The translations under genes were made by a program, and so were the position numbers. Below the pieces are notes generated by a model. That model saw only the letters and a list, made by a program, of their open reading frames with translations. It was not told where the DNA came from and did no database searches. A stretch of DNA of 64,000 nucleotides from Cytophaga sp. FL35 (GTDB lineage: Bacteria > Bacteroidota > Bacteroidia > Flavobacteriales > Flavobacteriaceae): positions 62,001 through 126,000 of the forward strand of contig NZ_JACSOH010000003.1 of the NCBI RefSeq assembly GCF_014349235.1, in the 5' to 3' direction. Positions within the stretch are counted from its first letter, which is position 1, and each line of letters starts with the position of its first letter. This document shows, piece by piece, positions 16,238 to 25,453 of this stretch.

Positions 16238-16975
16238 TTAACTTAGCCCCCTCTCTGCCTGAATTTCTTCATAAGCTTTTTGTACCTGCTTGAATTTTTC
16301 TTCGGCCCCCTTTTTAATCGCTTCGTTCTCAGTGTTTACGCGGTCTGGATGGTATTTTTTGGCCATATTCCGGTACGCCTTTTTAACTTCATCATTTGTG
16401 GCGGACTTTTCAATTTCAAGAATTTTATAGGCGTTGTTGGCAGATTTGATGAACATGGCCTTGATGCTCTCAAAATCCTGAAGCCCCACCCTAAGGTAAC
16501 CCGCAATTTCCTTGATTTTATTGATTTCTGGCGTACTAACGGATCCATCGGCTTGAGCTATACCGAACAAAAAATGAAGTAATTGCAGCCGAACTTCGTA
16601 ACGTGTTCTTTGATTGAGATACGCACAAATTCTCTCCGCAGAAATTTGATGTTTCTTATTTATTTCATTGAATGTACGAAAAGTGGCATTCGCCCTATCT
16701 TTTCCGTAGGTGCTTACAAAGTACTGGCGCACATAGTCCATTTCACGTTGACTCACCTTCCCGTCTGCCTTAATAACTATGGAACAAAGCGAAAGCAAAT
16801 TGAGTTCAAAATCTGCCGGAGAAACATTCTGCCGTGTCATATCTTGAAAAATAGTCTGCGCATTTCTACCTCCCCCACTTAAGTTATCGATAAAACTACC
16901 TACTACAAAACCTAATATAGCTCCAGGAAAGCGATACAGAAAATACCCTACAATGGCAGCAAACCATTTAATCAT
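16238..16975 (-). CDS. TerB-DnaJ domain protein (DjlA-like co-chaperone)
   Basis: 245 residues. A hydrophobic, glycine-containing N-terminus ([20 protein letters not shown]) probably anchors it in the membrane. A TerB-like helical domain (about 50-165, [33 protein letters not shown]) follows, then a J domain (about 182-245) with HPD at 209-211. The architecture equals that of DjlA, a membrane-anchored activator of DnaK. Single gene. Confidence 0.88.
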   Translation of the reverse strand: MIKWFAAIVGYFLYRFPGAILGFVVGSFIDNLSGGGRNAQTIFQDMTRQNVSPADFELNLLSLCSIVIKADGKVSQREMDYVRQYFVSTYGKDRANATFRTFNEINKKHQISAERICAYLNQRTRYEVRLQLLHFLFGIAQADGSVSTPEINKIKEIAGYLRVGLQDFESIKAMFIKSANNAYKILEIEKSATNDEVKKAYRNMAKKYHPDRVNTENEAIKKGAEEKFKQVQKAYEEIQAERGLS

Positions 16976-17056
16976 AACTCCTACAAAATTTTGGCAAAGA
17001 TATTAAAAGGACACAGAAGCAAAGTGATTGTTTAAAATTGCTTGTTAAGTGGAAAT

Positions 17057-17653
17057 CTAATCCTTTAGACCCACTACCCTTCTGAATGTAGCCAAGGACT
17101 TGAATCTTTCTAAATTTTGGGCAATATGCTCAATTATTTCGGAATCTGAAGTTATAGATAGGTCACTTATTTTTTTATCTTTTGATTTGAGCATTTCACC
17201 CTGCCCCGTCAAAAACCATCTTTCATCAATCTCAGGAAATGCTCTAATGATAATTTCCATTTTTTCGGCATCAGGTTTTTGTTTCCCCTTTAAATAGTTA
17301 GATACCGTTTGTTCCAAAATACCGGTCACTTTTGAAAATTGCGAATATTGTTGAAATCCCTTAAAATCATAAATCATTCTAACCCTATCACAAATAGAAG
17401 ATTTTTTTAAAGAGTTAAAGCCTTCCGGTGTATTTTTATTGACTAACATATCGCCATTACCAGTCAACAACCAAATTGGATTTATTTGTGGATAACTGTC
17501 AAGTATTTTATTGAGAGTATCGTCTTTAAGACTTGTATTTCTTCTTAAGGCTGCCCCGATACTATTGTTACTCAAATCGCAACGTTTTTCAAATGCACTA
17601 ATATTGGTTTTAAAATATTGAATTATAAGTTCAACTCGCTTAATTGGCTTCAT
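17057..17653 (-). CDS. Regulator with two tandem CI-like helix-turn-helix domains
   Basis: ATG 17653 is preferred (198 residues); the ORF is open 36 codons further upstream without plausible protein features. Two homologous halves are visible. One ends NPIWLLTGNGDML (about 60-72) and the other ends DERWFLTGQGEML (about 150-162), each preceded by an HTH-type segment (ISAFEKRCDLSNNSIGAALR; FSKVTGILEQTVSNYLKGKQ). Phage CI/Cro-like repressors in Bacteroidota normally carry one copy of this unit. No peptidase domain is present. It is divergent from the bacilliredoxin gene, so it may control it. The duplication may allow binding as a pseudo-dimer (inference). Confidence 0.78.
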   Translation of the reverse strand: MKPIKRVELIIQYFKTNISAFEKRCDLSNNSIGAALRRNTSLKDDTLNKILDSYPQINPIWLLTGNGDMLVNKNTPEGFNSLKKSSICDRVRMIYDFKGFQQYSQFSKVTGILEQTVSNYLKGKQKPDAEKMEIIIRAFPEIDERWFLTGQGEMLKSKDKKISDLSITSDSEIIEHIAQNLERFKSLATFRRVVGLKD

Positions 17654-17779
17654 ATTGATGTAGTTCCTTAAAAATAAATAAGATAATACTATTTTCGGAT
17701 TTTTTTTCTTCAACCTCAAAAGTTCAAGAACCCTAACATAAGGTAATGTTAAGTACTTCAACTAAATGCGACAAATTAG

Positions 17780-17787
17780 TATCTTTG
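17780..17787 (+). promoter_or_regulatory. -7 promoter box of the bacilliredoxin gene
   Basis: TATCTTTG matches TAnnTTTG and is 23 bases before the ATG at 17811. No clear TTG element lies at the usual distance upstream. Confidence 0.45.
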
Positions 17788-17810
17788 TTATCTAAATAAA
17801 ATTGATATTT

Positions 17811-18221
17811 ATGTATCCTGAAGAATTGGTAAAACCCATGAGACAAGACTTGGCTTCTGCCGGGTTTGAAGAACTATATACAGCAGATGCGGTCGAAAAG
17901 GCCATTAGCAAACCAGGTACTACCTTAGTAGTGGTCAACTCCGTTTGCGGGTGTGCCGCTGCCAATGCCAGACCTGCCGCCAAATTGAGCCTTCAAAACG
18001 CAAAAAAACCGGATCATGCCGTAACTGTTTTTGCAGGTGTGGATACTGAAGCCGTGAACGCTGCTAGAAACCTTATGGTTCCTTTTCCTCCATCATCTCC
18101 AAGTATGGCCCTTTTTAAAGATGGCGAATTGGTACACATGATCGAGCGTCACCATATTGAAGGCAGACCTGCAGAGCTTATTGCAGAAAACCTGGTTGGA
18201 GCTTACGAAGAGTTCTGTTAA
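17811..18221 (+). CDS. BrxA/BrxB family bacilliredoxin
   Basis: 136 residues from ATG 17811 (MYPEELVKPMRQDL); the TTG at 17802 is not needed. The active-site motif is VVNSVCGCAAANARP with Cys46-Gly-Cys48, as in YphP/YqiW proteins. FPPSSPSMALFKDGELVHMI gives the thioredoxin-fold cis-Pro region. The family reduces mixed disulfides on cytosolic proteins in low-molecular-weight-thiol redox control. Monocistronic with its own -7 box and terminator. Confidence 0.92.
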   Translation: MYPEELVKPMRQDLASAGFEELYTADAVEKAISKPGTTLVVVNSVCGCAAANARPAAKLSLQNAKKPDHAVTVFAGVDTEAVNAARNLMVPFPPSSPSMALFKDGELVHMIERHHIEGRPAELIAENLVGAYEEFC

Positions 18222-18250
18222 GCACAGATTTCTAATACGAATTTTACAAC

Positions 18251-18284
18251 AACGGACCTTCCAGAGAATGGGAGGTCCGTTTTC
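18251..18284 (+). terminator. Terminator of the bacilliredoxin gene
   Basis: AACGGACCT (18251-18259) pairs with AGGTCCGTT (18273-18281), followed by TTC. A 9-bp stem with a 13-base loop, 30 bases after the stop codon. Confidence 0.75.
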
Positions 18285-18309
18285 TTGTTCATAAATTTGA
18301 AATTCGTTC

Positions 18310-18317
18310 TATTTTTG
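18310..18317 (+). promoter_or_regulatory. -7 promoter box of plsC
   Basis: TATTTTTG fits TAnnTTTG and ends 5 bases before the ATG at 18322, implying a very short or absent leader. A second possible box, TAAATTTG, lies at 18292-18299. Confidence 0.45.
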
Positions 18318-18321
18318 CACT

Positions 18322-19068
18322 ATGCAGAAAATTTTTGCTTATCCGCTTACCCTACTATACCAATTATTTTTTGGTCTTACCCTATTGGTGTTTCATCCAA
18401 TACAATGGGTATGCTTTACCATTTTTGGTTACAGGGCCCATAAGGCAAGTGTAAGCTTTTTAAATCTGTCCCTAATGCGTTGTACCCATATATTGGGTAC
18501 CACCTATACTTTTAACAATCCTCACAACATCCCTACGAACAGACCGCTAATTATTGTACCCAATCACCAAAGCATGCACGATATTCCCCCTATCATATGG
18601 TACATGCGAAAGCACCACCCCAAATTTGTGAGTAAAAAAGAGTTAGGAAAGGGGATACCTAGTGTTTCCTATAACTTAAGGCATGGTGGCTCTGTACTTA
18701 TTGATCGTAAAGATAGTAGGCAATCACTTGTTGAAATAGAAAAATTGGGCAAGTATATAGAAAAACATAACCGCAGTGCCGTCATTTTTCCAGAAGGCAC
18801 CCGCAGCCGCACCGGGCACGCAAAGCCTTTTAAGGCCACCGGGCTTAAGATATTAATGAAAAACGCGCCCTCTGCTCTGGTGGTTCCTATAACTATAGAC
18901 AATTCTTGGAGAATGCTGCGGTATGGAAAATTTCCTAATGGATTGGGCAACAGAATTACTTTTACCGTACACCAACCTATTGAAGTCAAAGATAATTTTG
19001 ATTCGGTCTTGGCAGGAACCGAAAAAGCGGTAAAATCTGCCCTAACCTCTTTCCAAACAACTCAATGA
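18322..19068 (+). CDS. plsC: 1-acyl-sn-glycerol-3-phosphate acyltransferase
   Basis: 248 residues. An N-terminal membrane segment (about 8-35) anchors the enzyme. The acyltransferase motif NHQSMHD (HX4D, His82 and Asp87) and FPEGTRSR (156-163) are intact. It acylates lysophosphatidate to phosphatidate in phospholipid synthesis. The 4-base overlap with the HD-hydrolase gene indicates translational coupling. Another lysophospholipid acyltransferase of the family cannot be excluded. Confidence 0.88.
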   Translation: MQKIFAYPLTLLYQLFFGLTLLVFHPIQWVCFTIFGYRAHKASVSFLNLSLMRCTHILGTTYTFNNPHNIPTNRPLIIVPNHQSMHDIPPIIWYMRKHHPKFVSKKELGKGIPSVSYNLRHGGSVLIDRKDSRQSLVEIEKLGKYIEKHNRSAVIFPEGTRSRTGHAKPFKATGLKILMKNAPSALVVPITIDNSWRMLRYGKFPNGLGNRITFTVHQPIEVKDNFDSVLAGTEKAVKSALTSFQTTQ

Positions 19069-19754
19069 ACGACGCCGAAATAGTAGACCAGACCATTGCC
19101 TTTGTTAAAGAAACACTCCGGGGAGCAGAAGGAGGTCACGATTGGTTTCATATCCAAAGGGTTTTTAAGAATACCCTTTTAATTGCCAAGGAGGAAAACG
19201 TAGATGTTTTAGTGGTAAGTCTTGGCGCCCTTCTTCATGATATTGCCGATGCCAAATTTCATCAAGGTGATGAAAAAATTGGTCCAAAATTGGCCTCCTC
19301 TTTTTTAACTGAACTGGGAGTCAAGAAAAAAATAGTCAATCACGTTGTAAAGATCATAGAGAATATTTCATTCAAGAACAACCTTAAGAAAAAACGTGGT
19401 AGGCCATTTAAGTCCAACGAATTAAACGTAGTACAAGATGCCGACAGGTTAGATGCCATAGGTGCCATTGGTATAGCACGCGCTTTCAATTACGGAGGTT
19501 TTAAGAACAGGGAGCTCTACAATCCTGAAATAGCCCCCAATCTAAAAATGACAAAAGAGGAGTACAAAAAGTCAACCGCTCCTACTATCAATCATTTCTA
19601 TGAAAAATTGCTACTTCTTAAGGATCAAATGAATACGGATACCGGTAAAAAGTTAGCGCAGGAAAGGCATGACTACATGATGGGATTTCTTGAACAGTTT
19701 TACAAGGAGTGGAATCCGCTCTCGCCCTTGGCAAATCCTGACGTTACCGACTAA
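19065..19754 (+). CDS. HD domain metal-dependent phosphohydrolase
   Basis: 229 residues. The HD-domain residues are GGHDWFHIQRV (His25-Asp26, His29), LLHDIAD (His58-Asp59) and VQDADRLDAIG, matching the YedJ-like subfamily. The substrate is probably a nucleotide or phosphate ester but is not defined. Translationally coupled to plsC by a 4-base overlap. Confidence 0.85.
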   Translation: MNDAEIVDQTIAFVKETLRGAEGGHDWFHIQRVFKNTLLIAKEENVDVLVVSLGALLHDIADAKFHQGDEKIGPKLASSFLTELGVKKKIVNHVVKIIENISFKNNLKKKRGRPFKSNELNVVQDADRLDAIGAIGIARAFNYGGFKNRELYNPEIAPNLKMTKEEYKKSTAPTINHFYEKLLLLKDQMNTDTGKKLAQERHDYMMGFLEQFYKEWNPLSPLANPDVTD

Positions 19755-19817
19755 ATGGCGAGCCTTTTTTGATAATTTTCGTACCTTCCTAAGCTCAATC
19801 TAAACTCACTAAAAACT

Positions 19818-21242
19818 ATGCAAAGACGAAAGTTTATCAAGAATGCGGCAGCGGCCTCCACTGCCTTTACCATTGTTCCCAGTTTTGTAATGGGAAAAAA
19901 CCATGTGCCACCAAGTGATACCCTATATATGGGAGCCTTTGGAGTTGGTGGCAGGGGCTCGGGTGTAATGAACGGTTTGAATGAAACCGGCAAAGTTAAA
20001 TTTGTTACCCTTTGTGATGTAGATGACCGCCGTGCAGCAGACTCTTATAAAAAATATCCTAAGGCGAAACGATATAAGGACTTCCGAGAGGTTTATGACA
20101 AACACATTGGCGAGATAGATGCCATAATGGTCGCAACCCCCGATCATATGCATGCCTCTATTGCGCTGCCTTTTATGCGTGCCAAAAAGCATGCTTATGT
20201 AGAAAAGCCGTTGACCCATAATATTAATGAGGCCCGTTTAATGACCCAAGTGGCCAAAGAGAACGGTATTGTCACCCAAATGGGAAACCAAGGAGCTTCA
20301 AGTGATGGTAGCCGTGAAGCCAAGGAGTGGATACAATCCGGAATCATTGGCAAAGTATACAAAGTAGACTGTTGGACCAACAGGCCCGTTTGGCCACAGG
20401 GTGTACCGGTACCAACGGAAAAGCAACGAGTACCTAAAGGACTGGATTGGGACTTGTGGTTGGGCGTTGCCGAAATGCGGGATTATAATGATGCGTATCT
20501 CCCGTTTAAATGGCGTGGTTTCTGGGATTTTGGAACAGGCGCCTTAGGAGATATGGGCTGCCACATCATGGAAACCCCTTTTGGCGTGCTTGATTTGGGA
20601 TACCCCACTGAAGCGGAAGCAAGTTGTACCACAAACTGGGTAGGGGATTTTGTAGAAGCTGATTACAGCGAGTCTTGTCCCGCTTCTTCTATTGTTCGAC
20701 TAAAATTCAATACCGAGGAACACGGGGATATAGCCCTGAATTGGTATGATGGCGGACTCATGCCTGATTTACCAGACGAACTTGCCGATGGAGAAACCAT
20801 AGGTGACAGCGGTGGAGGTTCTGTTTTTTACGGAACTAAAGGTATTTTGGTGGCTGACACCTATTCAAGAAATGCCAGACTTTTACCTAGTAAAAACATG
20901 GAACTATTCAATGCTCCGGCTCCTTACTTAAAGAGAATAGATGGAGATGTTGGCGGCCATCAGGCCAACTTCGTGGAAGGATGCTTGAACGGCGTTGAGA
21001 CATCATCAGCCTTTGATCGTTCCGGACCTCTTACCGAAGCGGTTCTAATGGGTAATTTGGCCATAAAGGCTTTTCAATATAAAAAACTGAAACCCGGAAA
21101 GAAATTGGGTGATTGGGATCCTTTTGAATATCCAGGAAGAAGGAAAATCCTTTGGGACGGTGAAAACATGAAGGTTACCAATTGGGATTTGGCCAATGAA
21201 TGGGTCAAAGGCAGCTACCGCAAGGGGTGGGAGCTTTCATAA
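19818..21242 (+). CDS. Tat-exported Gfo/Idh/MocA family oxidoreductase
   Basis: 474 residues. The N-terminus MQRRKFIKNAAAASTAFTIV is a twin-arginine signal peptide, so the enzyme is folded in the cytoplasm and exported. The Rossmann motif MGAFGVGGRGSGVM and the EKPLT motif (AYVEKPLTHNI) show the NAD(P)-dependent Gfo/Idh fold. Exported members in Bacteroidota are often linked to sugar or glycan modification; the substrate is not evident. Single gene followed by a terminator. Confidence 0.88.
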   Translation: MQRRKFIKNAAAASTAFTIVPSFVMGKNHVPPSDTLYMGAFGVGGRGSGVMNGLNETGKVKFVTLCDVDDRRAADSYKKYPKAKRYKDFREVYDKHIGEIDAIMVATPDHMHASIALPFMRAKKHAYVEKPLTHNINEARLMTQVAKENGIVTQMGNQGASSDGSREAKEWIQSGIIGKVYKVDCWTNRPVWPQGVPVPTEKQRVPKGLDWDLWLGVAEMRDYNDAYLPFKWRGFWDFGTGALGDMGCHIMETPFGVLDLGYPTEAEASCTTNWVGDFVEADYSESCPASSIVRLKFNTEEHGDIALNWYDGGLMPDLPDELADGETIGDSGGGSVFYGTKGILVADTYSRNARLLPSKNMELFNAPAPYLKRIDGDVGGHQANFVEGCLNGVETSSAFDRSGPLTEAVLMGNLAIKAFQYKKLKPGKKLGDWDPFEYPGRRKILWDGENMKVTNWDLANEWVKGSYRKGWELS

Positions 21243-21267
21243 AACAATCTTCCTTCTATAATTAACC

Positions 21268-21312
21268 AAGGCGGTCCGAAAACAGATCAAGTTTTCTACC
21301 GCCTTTAGTTTT
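21268..21312 (+). terminator. Terminator after the oxidoreductase gene
   Basis: AAGGCGGT (21268-21275) pairs with ACCGCCTT (21298-21305), and an inner GAAAAC/GTTTTC pair extends the stem. A T-rich tail follows. It lies between convergent genes and may serve both. Confidence 0.7.
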
Positions 21313-21331
21313 CACCAACACTAACTAACTT

Positions 21332-21886
21332 TTAAAATGAATAGCCCGCAGATATCTGTACCACATTATTGTTGCTACTTCCGGAAAAATCCTCCCCGTT
21401 GATATTTGCTATTCCTTTGTTGTAACGTAGACTGAAGAAGATATTATTTGCCAGTTGATAGGAAGCTCCAATACCAAAACCTATATCCAGACTTTTAAAC
21501 TGGTCATCATTGGCATTGGTAGAAACCAAGAAACCTACCACAGGACCTGCTTCTGCGCTCAATCCCTGTAAAATATGATACTTACCCAAAATTGGTAGGT
21601 TTACATAGTCCAGTTTTAGATTTTCGCCGTTACTGCCATAGTCCCAATTACTTCCTTGGGATGAATACAACAATTCCGGTTGTACAGAAATTTTATCGGT
21701 GATGGGTACTTCTGCAACGCCTCCCAAATGAAAAGCTACCCTAGAACCCAAACTTCCAAGTCCCACATAATAGTCGCCTCCAAGGTTAGAAATATTTATC
21801 CCAGCCTTGACTCCAAAACCGAAGTCCTGAGCGCTTAAATGAAGAGACCCGAGAATCAAAAAGCAAACGAATAATAGATTTTTCAT
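21332..21886 (-). CDS. Outer-membrane beta-barrel protein (PorT-like)
   Basis: 184 residues: a signal peptide (MKNLLFVCFLILGSLHLSAQ), then alternating amphipathic strands such as FGFGVKAGINISNLGG and NNIFFSLRYNKGIANING, ending in the aromatic residue of VVQISAGYSF, the usual barrel-insertion signal. It matches the outer membrane beta-barrel domain common in Bacteroidota. Specific role unknown. Confidence 0.82.
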   Translation of the reverse strand: MKNLLFVCFLILGSLHLSAQDFGFGVKAGINISNLGGDYYVGLGSLGSRVAFHLGGVAEVPITDKISVQPELLYSSQGSNWDYGSNGENLKLDYVNLPILGKYHILQGLSAEAGPVVGFLVSTNANDDQFKSLDIGFGIGASYQLANNIFFSLRYNKGIANINGEDFSGSSNNNVVQISAGYSF

Positions 21887-21960
21887 GTGTAAATTAAATT
21901 TGATTGTTTCCTATTGGTGCCAAATGCAGCAATGAGGTTAACACTCACATGAAAAAATTC

Positions 21961-23034
21961 TTAAAACAATTTTAATTGCCCGTCTTTAAAAGTTTCGTGC
22001 ATACTTGCGTTCAACTTGGGAAAGGCTTTCCCTTTAAAGTAGGCCCGTTTGGCCAATTTAACCAAATCATGGATTTGAGCAGCAATTTTTCCCTCCCCCC
22101 TACTTCGTATTCCAAATCGGCTATCATTAAGGGTGCCACCATGGCATTCTTGAATTTGATGCAATACTTTATCCGCCCTATCGGGCAAAGTTTTTCGTAT
22201 CCAATCTTCAAAAATTTGTCCAATGGCACCGTTCAATCTTACTACGGTAAAACCAAAAGACAGTGCACCGTTTTCGGCAACCGCTTTTGCCAGCGCCAAA
22301 ATTTCGTGGCTATTAATTCCCGGAATTATAGGTGCCAGCATAGCATTCACAGGAATTTGGTTCTTAGATAGAATGTTGATGGTCTCTAACCGCTTTTTAA
22401 TAGTAGCGGTCCTTGGTTCCAATATTCTACGGGTATCTTCAGAAAGGGTAGTAACTGAAACGTTTACACCAACCAAAAGATGTTGGGCCAATTCTTTTAG
22501 AAGGTCAAGATCTCTTAGTACCAAAGCATTTTTGGTGATGATACCTACCGGATGCCGGTACTTTAAAAAGACCTCCAAACATTTACGGGTGATTTCATAT
22601 GTCTTTTCGGCAGGCTGGTAACAGTCCGTATTACCCGAAAGTACAATGGTTTGGGCCTTCCATGATTTACTCTTTAATTTAGCTTCCAGCAGTTTGGGAG
22701 CGTCTTTTTTTACGAGAATAGTTCGTTCAAAATCCAAGCCTGCCCCATAACCCCAAAATTCATGGGTATTGCGCGCATAACAATAAATACAACCATGTTC
22801 GCAACCTTGATAGGGGTTCATGGAATATTCCATACCCACATCTGGACTAGTTACTTTATTGATTATAGATTTGGGAAAAATAGGAATAAATTGGGTTTTT
22901 GATTTTTGTGCTTCCTCACCTTCAATTCTACAGAATTCCAAAAAGTCATCCCTAGTTTCATATATATTTTCCAAGAACCTATTGGGCACTTTCTTTTGCG
23001 CACCACGTCCTTTGATCAAATGCTCGCTTTTCAA
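21961..23034 (-). CDS. PA0069-family radical SAM protein
   Basis: 357 residues. The iron-sulfur motif CEHGCIYC (Cys78, Cys82, Cys85) sits in MNPYQGCEHGCIYCYARNTH, which with HEFWGYGAGLDFE identifies the PA0069/Rv2578c subfamily, related to spore-photoproduct-lyase-like radical SAM proteins. Substrate unknown. A stop codon lies immediately upstream and the first codon is TTG, so translation probably begins at TTG 23034. Confidence 0.9.
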   Translation of the reverse strand: MKSEHLIKGRGAQKKVPNRFLENIYETRDDFLEFCRIEGEEAQKSKTQFIPIFPKSIINKVTSPDVGMEYSMNPYQGCEHGCIYCYARNTHEFWGYGAGLDFERTILVKKDAPKLLEAKLKSKSWKAQTIVLSGNTDCYQPAEKTYEITRKCLEVFLKYRHPVGIITKNALVLRDLDLLKELAQHLLVGVNVSVTTLSEDTRRILEPRTATIKKRLETINILSKNQIPVNAMLAPIIPGINSHEILALAKAVAENGALSFGFTVVRLNGAIGQIFEDWIRKTLPDRADKVLHQIQECHGGTLNDSRFGIRSRGEGKIAAQIHDLVKLAKRAYFKGKAFPKLNASMHETFKDGQLKLF

Positions 23035-23091
23035 TTAAATGGATTTATTCCAAATTTATGGAATTTATCCATTTAATAATATAACTTTGTA

Positions 23092-24642
23092 CTAATTAAC
23101 AGTTACCTGTATCATTTGTTTTTTAGTACCTCTTTTGGCATAGAATAGCAAGGTGTCCTTATCAATTTGAATAAGTGGTCTTGATACCATAATGGGTAGC
23201 CGAACCTCTTTATCATCCACTAATTTTTTATAAGTCAAATCTCCCTCCCCATCCACTTTAATCACAAACATGTTAGGATTTCTACTAAAACCTTGTTTAA
23301 AAAGAATCCGTTCCTTGCTTATCTTTTGTGGGTTTTCCCCGGAATTAATAAAGAAATACATGTTTTCTCCATGTCCGTAGGCCGTGTAGGAAGCATAGGA
23401 AGCATCGCCTTGGGTCACCTCTGTTTTGTTAATGTTTCGGGCCCATTTCATATTTCCCATGGCATCCAGTTTTGCCAACACTATATCATTGTAGTGATAA
23501 CGATCTGTAATTTGTGTTGCCCCAGAGCTAATGTCTTCCCCCTTGGTCACAAAATATTCCTCCGCACTAAAAAGGATATTCTTTTCCGGGGTGATGTGGA
23601 CACTCTTAAAGATTAAGTTTTTAATTTCAGTATCTACCTCCCGTCCAAATTTATCGATCATAAATTGCTCTGAAAACGGATTGTACTTTTTGGACTGAAG
23701 CGCCAATGTTTCACCGTTCAAATTAAAATGGACCAGCCCATTGTACCTATTATCCTTCCTATCCGCATAAAAACCTACAACTTTTAGATCTCCATCTACC
23801 AAAATGGGTTTTAAGGACTCCGGAAATCTTCCTGGATCGGCAAATTCTTGAATGGTGTGACCACCGGCACCTATACGAACCAGTTCATATTGATACCTCC
23901 GCTCCTTTAAATCATTTCTTCTCTTTTTAAAGAAAGCCTTCCCCATTAAGTAAACGGAGCTTAAATCTTTGGACACTTCCACATTCTCAAAGGCGTAGTT
24001 CTTTTCCTCAATGGCCGCTGTAAAGTCATACTCCAGCCTTTTCTTTAGGTCTGTACCATAAAGGAGTACCTTATATTTTTCATCTCTTCCTTCACGGTAG
24101 TGCACAGTAATGGCAAAGGCATTTCTGGAATCGTTAAAATGGGTTGCAGTAGAAAATCCGTTTCCAAACTTTCTATTGTATTTGTTAACTGCCAAAGGGT
24201 TGGCAACTTCCTTTGAAGGAATAGAAAGCAATGGACGTTCCGTAAAACGGAAATCATCTAAAGGGGTTTGATGAACAACATAGTTATAGGCTTCGGCATC
24301 AAAATCATAGGCAAGTTCCAATAGGTAAAGTTGACCATTTTTTACGAAGCCGTCTACCATATGCTCACCCGCATGCTTGTAATTGAAGTCTGAAACCAAA
24401 TTGAGATCACCATCGTAGATTTCAATAAAGTGTCCTTTTGGCCTCAACGGGAAACCTCCATAATAAGTGCGCACAAGAACTGTTTCGCCCTTGACGGAAC
24501 TTTCTATGGAGAGAACAGTAGAGTATTTATACCTATCAGAATAATTTTCTCCTAACTGATAGTCCACGGGAATGTCTTGGGCAAACACCGTAGAAGAGGC
24601 CACCAATAGTGAAAAGGCAGCCAAGCATATAATTCTTCGCAT
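23092..24642 (-). CDS. Large secreted protein of unknown function
   Basis: 516 residues with a signal peptide (about 1-21, ending SSTVFAQ). The mature part reads like a propeller-type fold with repeated short segments (FIEIYDGDLNLVSDFNYK, RYHYNDIVLAKLDAMGNMKW, NMFVIKVDGEGDLTYKKLV). Many residues are Lys, Tyr and Asp. No catalytic motif is recognised. It is co-directional with the enoyl-CoA hydratase gene upstream (22-base gap) and may share its transcript. Confidence 0.72.
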   Translation of the reverse strand: MRRIICLAAFSLLVASSTVFAQDIPVDYQLGENYSDRYKYSTVLSIESSVKGETVLVRTYYGGFPLRPKGHFIEIYDGDLNLVSDFNYKHAGEHMVDGFVKNGQLYLLELAYDFDAEAYNYVVHQTPLDDFRFTERPLLSIPSKEVANPLAVNKYNRKFGNGFSTATHFNDSRNAFAITVHYREGRDEKYKVLLYGTDLKKRLEYDFTAAIEEKNYAFENVEVSKDLSSVYLMGKAFFKKRRNDLKERRYQYELVRIGAGGHTIQEFADPGRFPESLKPILVDGDLKVVGFYADRKDNRYNGLVHFNLNGETLALQSKKYNPFSEQFMIDKFGREVDTEIKNLIFKSVHITPEKNILFSAEEYFVTKGEDISSGATQITDRYHYNDIVLAKLDAMGNMKWARNINKTEVTQGDASYASYTAYGHGENMYFFINSGENPQKISKERILFKQGFSRNPNMFVIKVDGEGDLTYKKLVDDKEVRLPIMVSRPLIQIDKDTLLFYAKRGTKKQMIQVTVN

Positions 24643-24664
24643 AAGTAGGTTGTTTGAAGATATA

Positions 24665-25444
24665 CTACCTACCCGGGAAATCTGCTTTACGTTTTTCTAA
24701 AAATGCCGTAGTTCCCTCAGTAAAATCCTCAGTACCAAAACAGGCACCAAAACCTTTAATTTCGGCAGTATATCCGTTACTATTCTTAAAACCAGCATTT
24801 ACCGCTTTTATTGCATGGCTAATAGCTACGGGCGAATTATTAGAAATTTTTCCTGCCAACTTTTCACAATGCCCCAATAATTCCTCCTGGGATACCACAT
24901 CGTTTACAAGACCATAGCTTAACGCTTTTTCTACATCTATCATTCCTGCCGTCATGATCATTTCCAAAGCACGGCCTTTTCCAATAAGTTGAGGTAGCCT
25001 TTGTGTACCACCATAACCGGGAATTACCCCTAAGGAAACCTCAGGCAAACCCATTCTTGCATTATGGCTGGCAATTCTAAAATGGCATGCCATAGCTAGC
25101 TCAAGTCCACCCCCTAGGGCAAAACCGTTGACAGCCGCTATGACCGGTTTGGATAGATTTTCAATAAAGTTGAAGACCAATTCCTGACCTTGAGCGGCCA
25201 AGTCCTCGCCCTCAGATTCTGAAAAATTGGCAAATTCAGAAATATCGGCCCCGGCCACAAACGCCTTTGGACCGCTTCCGGTCAGTATAATCACCTTCAC
25301 CTCATCATCTGCTTCCAAAGTTTTGAAAGCTTCATGAAGTTCCTGTAGGGTATCTCTATTAAGGGCATTCAATTTTTTTGGCCTGTTTATAGTAATCTTG
25401 GCAATTCCATTTTCTAAATTGACTAAAAGATTATTAAAATTCAT
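24665..25444 (-). CDS. Enoyl-CoA hydratase/isomerase family protein
   Basis: 259 residues, the standard crotonase length. The oxyanion-hole motif is AFVAGADISEFANF, followed by AVNGFALGGGLELAMACHF, and the active-site Glu is in PEVSLGVIPGYGGTQRL. It would hydrate short-chain 2-enoyl-CoA in beta-oxidation or butyrate-type pathways. It follows the NtrY-like kinase gene by 9 bases. Confidence 0.9.
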   Translation of the reverse strand: MNFNNLLVNLENGIAKITINRPKKLNALNRDTLQELHEAFKTLEADDEVKVIILTGSGPKAFVAGADISEFANFSESEGEDLAAQGQELVFNFIENLSKPVIAAVNGFALGGGLELAMACHFRIASHNARMGLPEVSLGVIPGYGGTQRLPQLIGKGRALEMIMTAGMIDVEKALSYGLVNDVVSQEELLGHCEKLAGKISNNSPVAISHAIKAVNAGFKNSNGYTAEIKGFGACFGTEDFTEGTTAFLEKRKADFPGR

Positions 25445-25453
25445 ATAGTGTAT

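Noticed and set aside
17057-17653. Prophage repressor marking an integrated phage
   Set aside because: No integrase, phage structural genes or attachment repeats are seen on either side.
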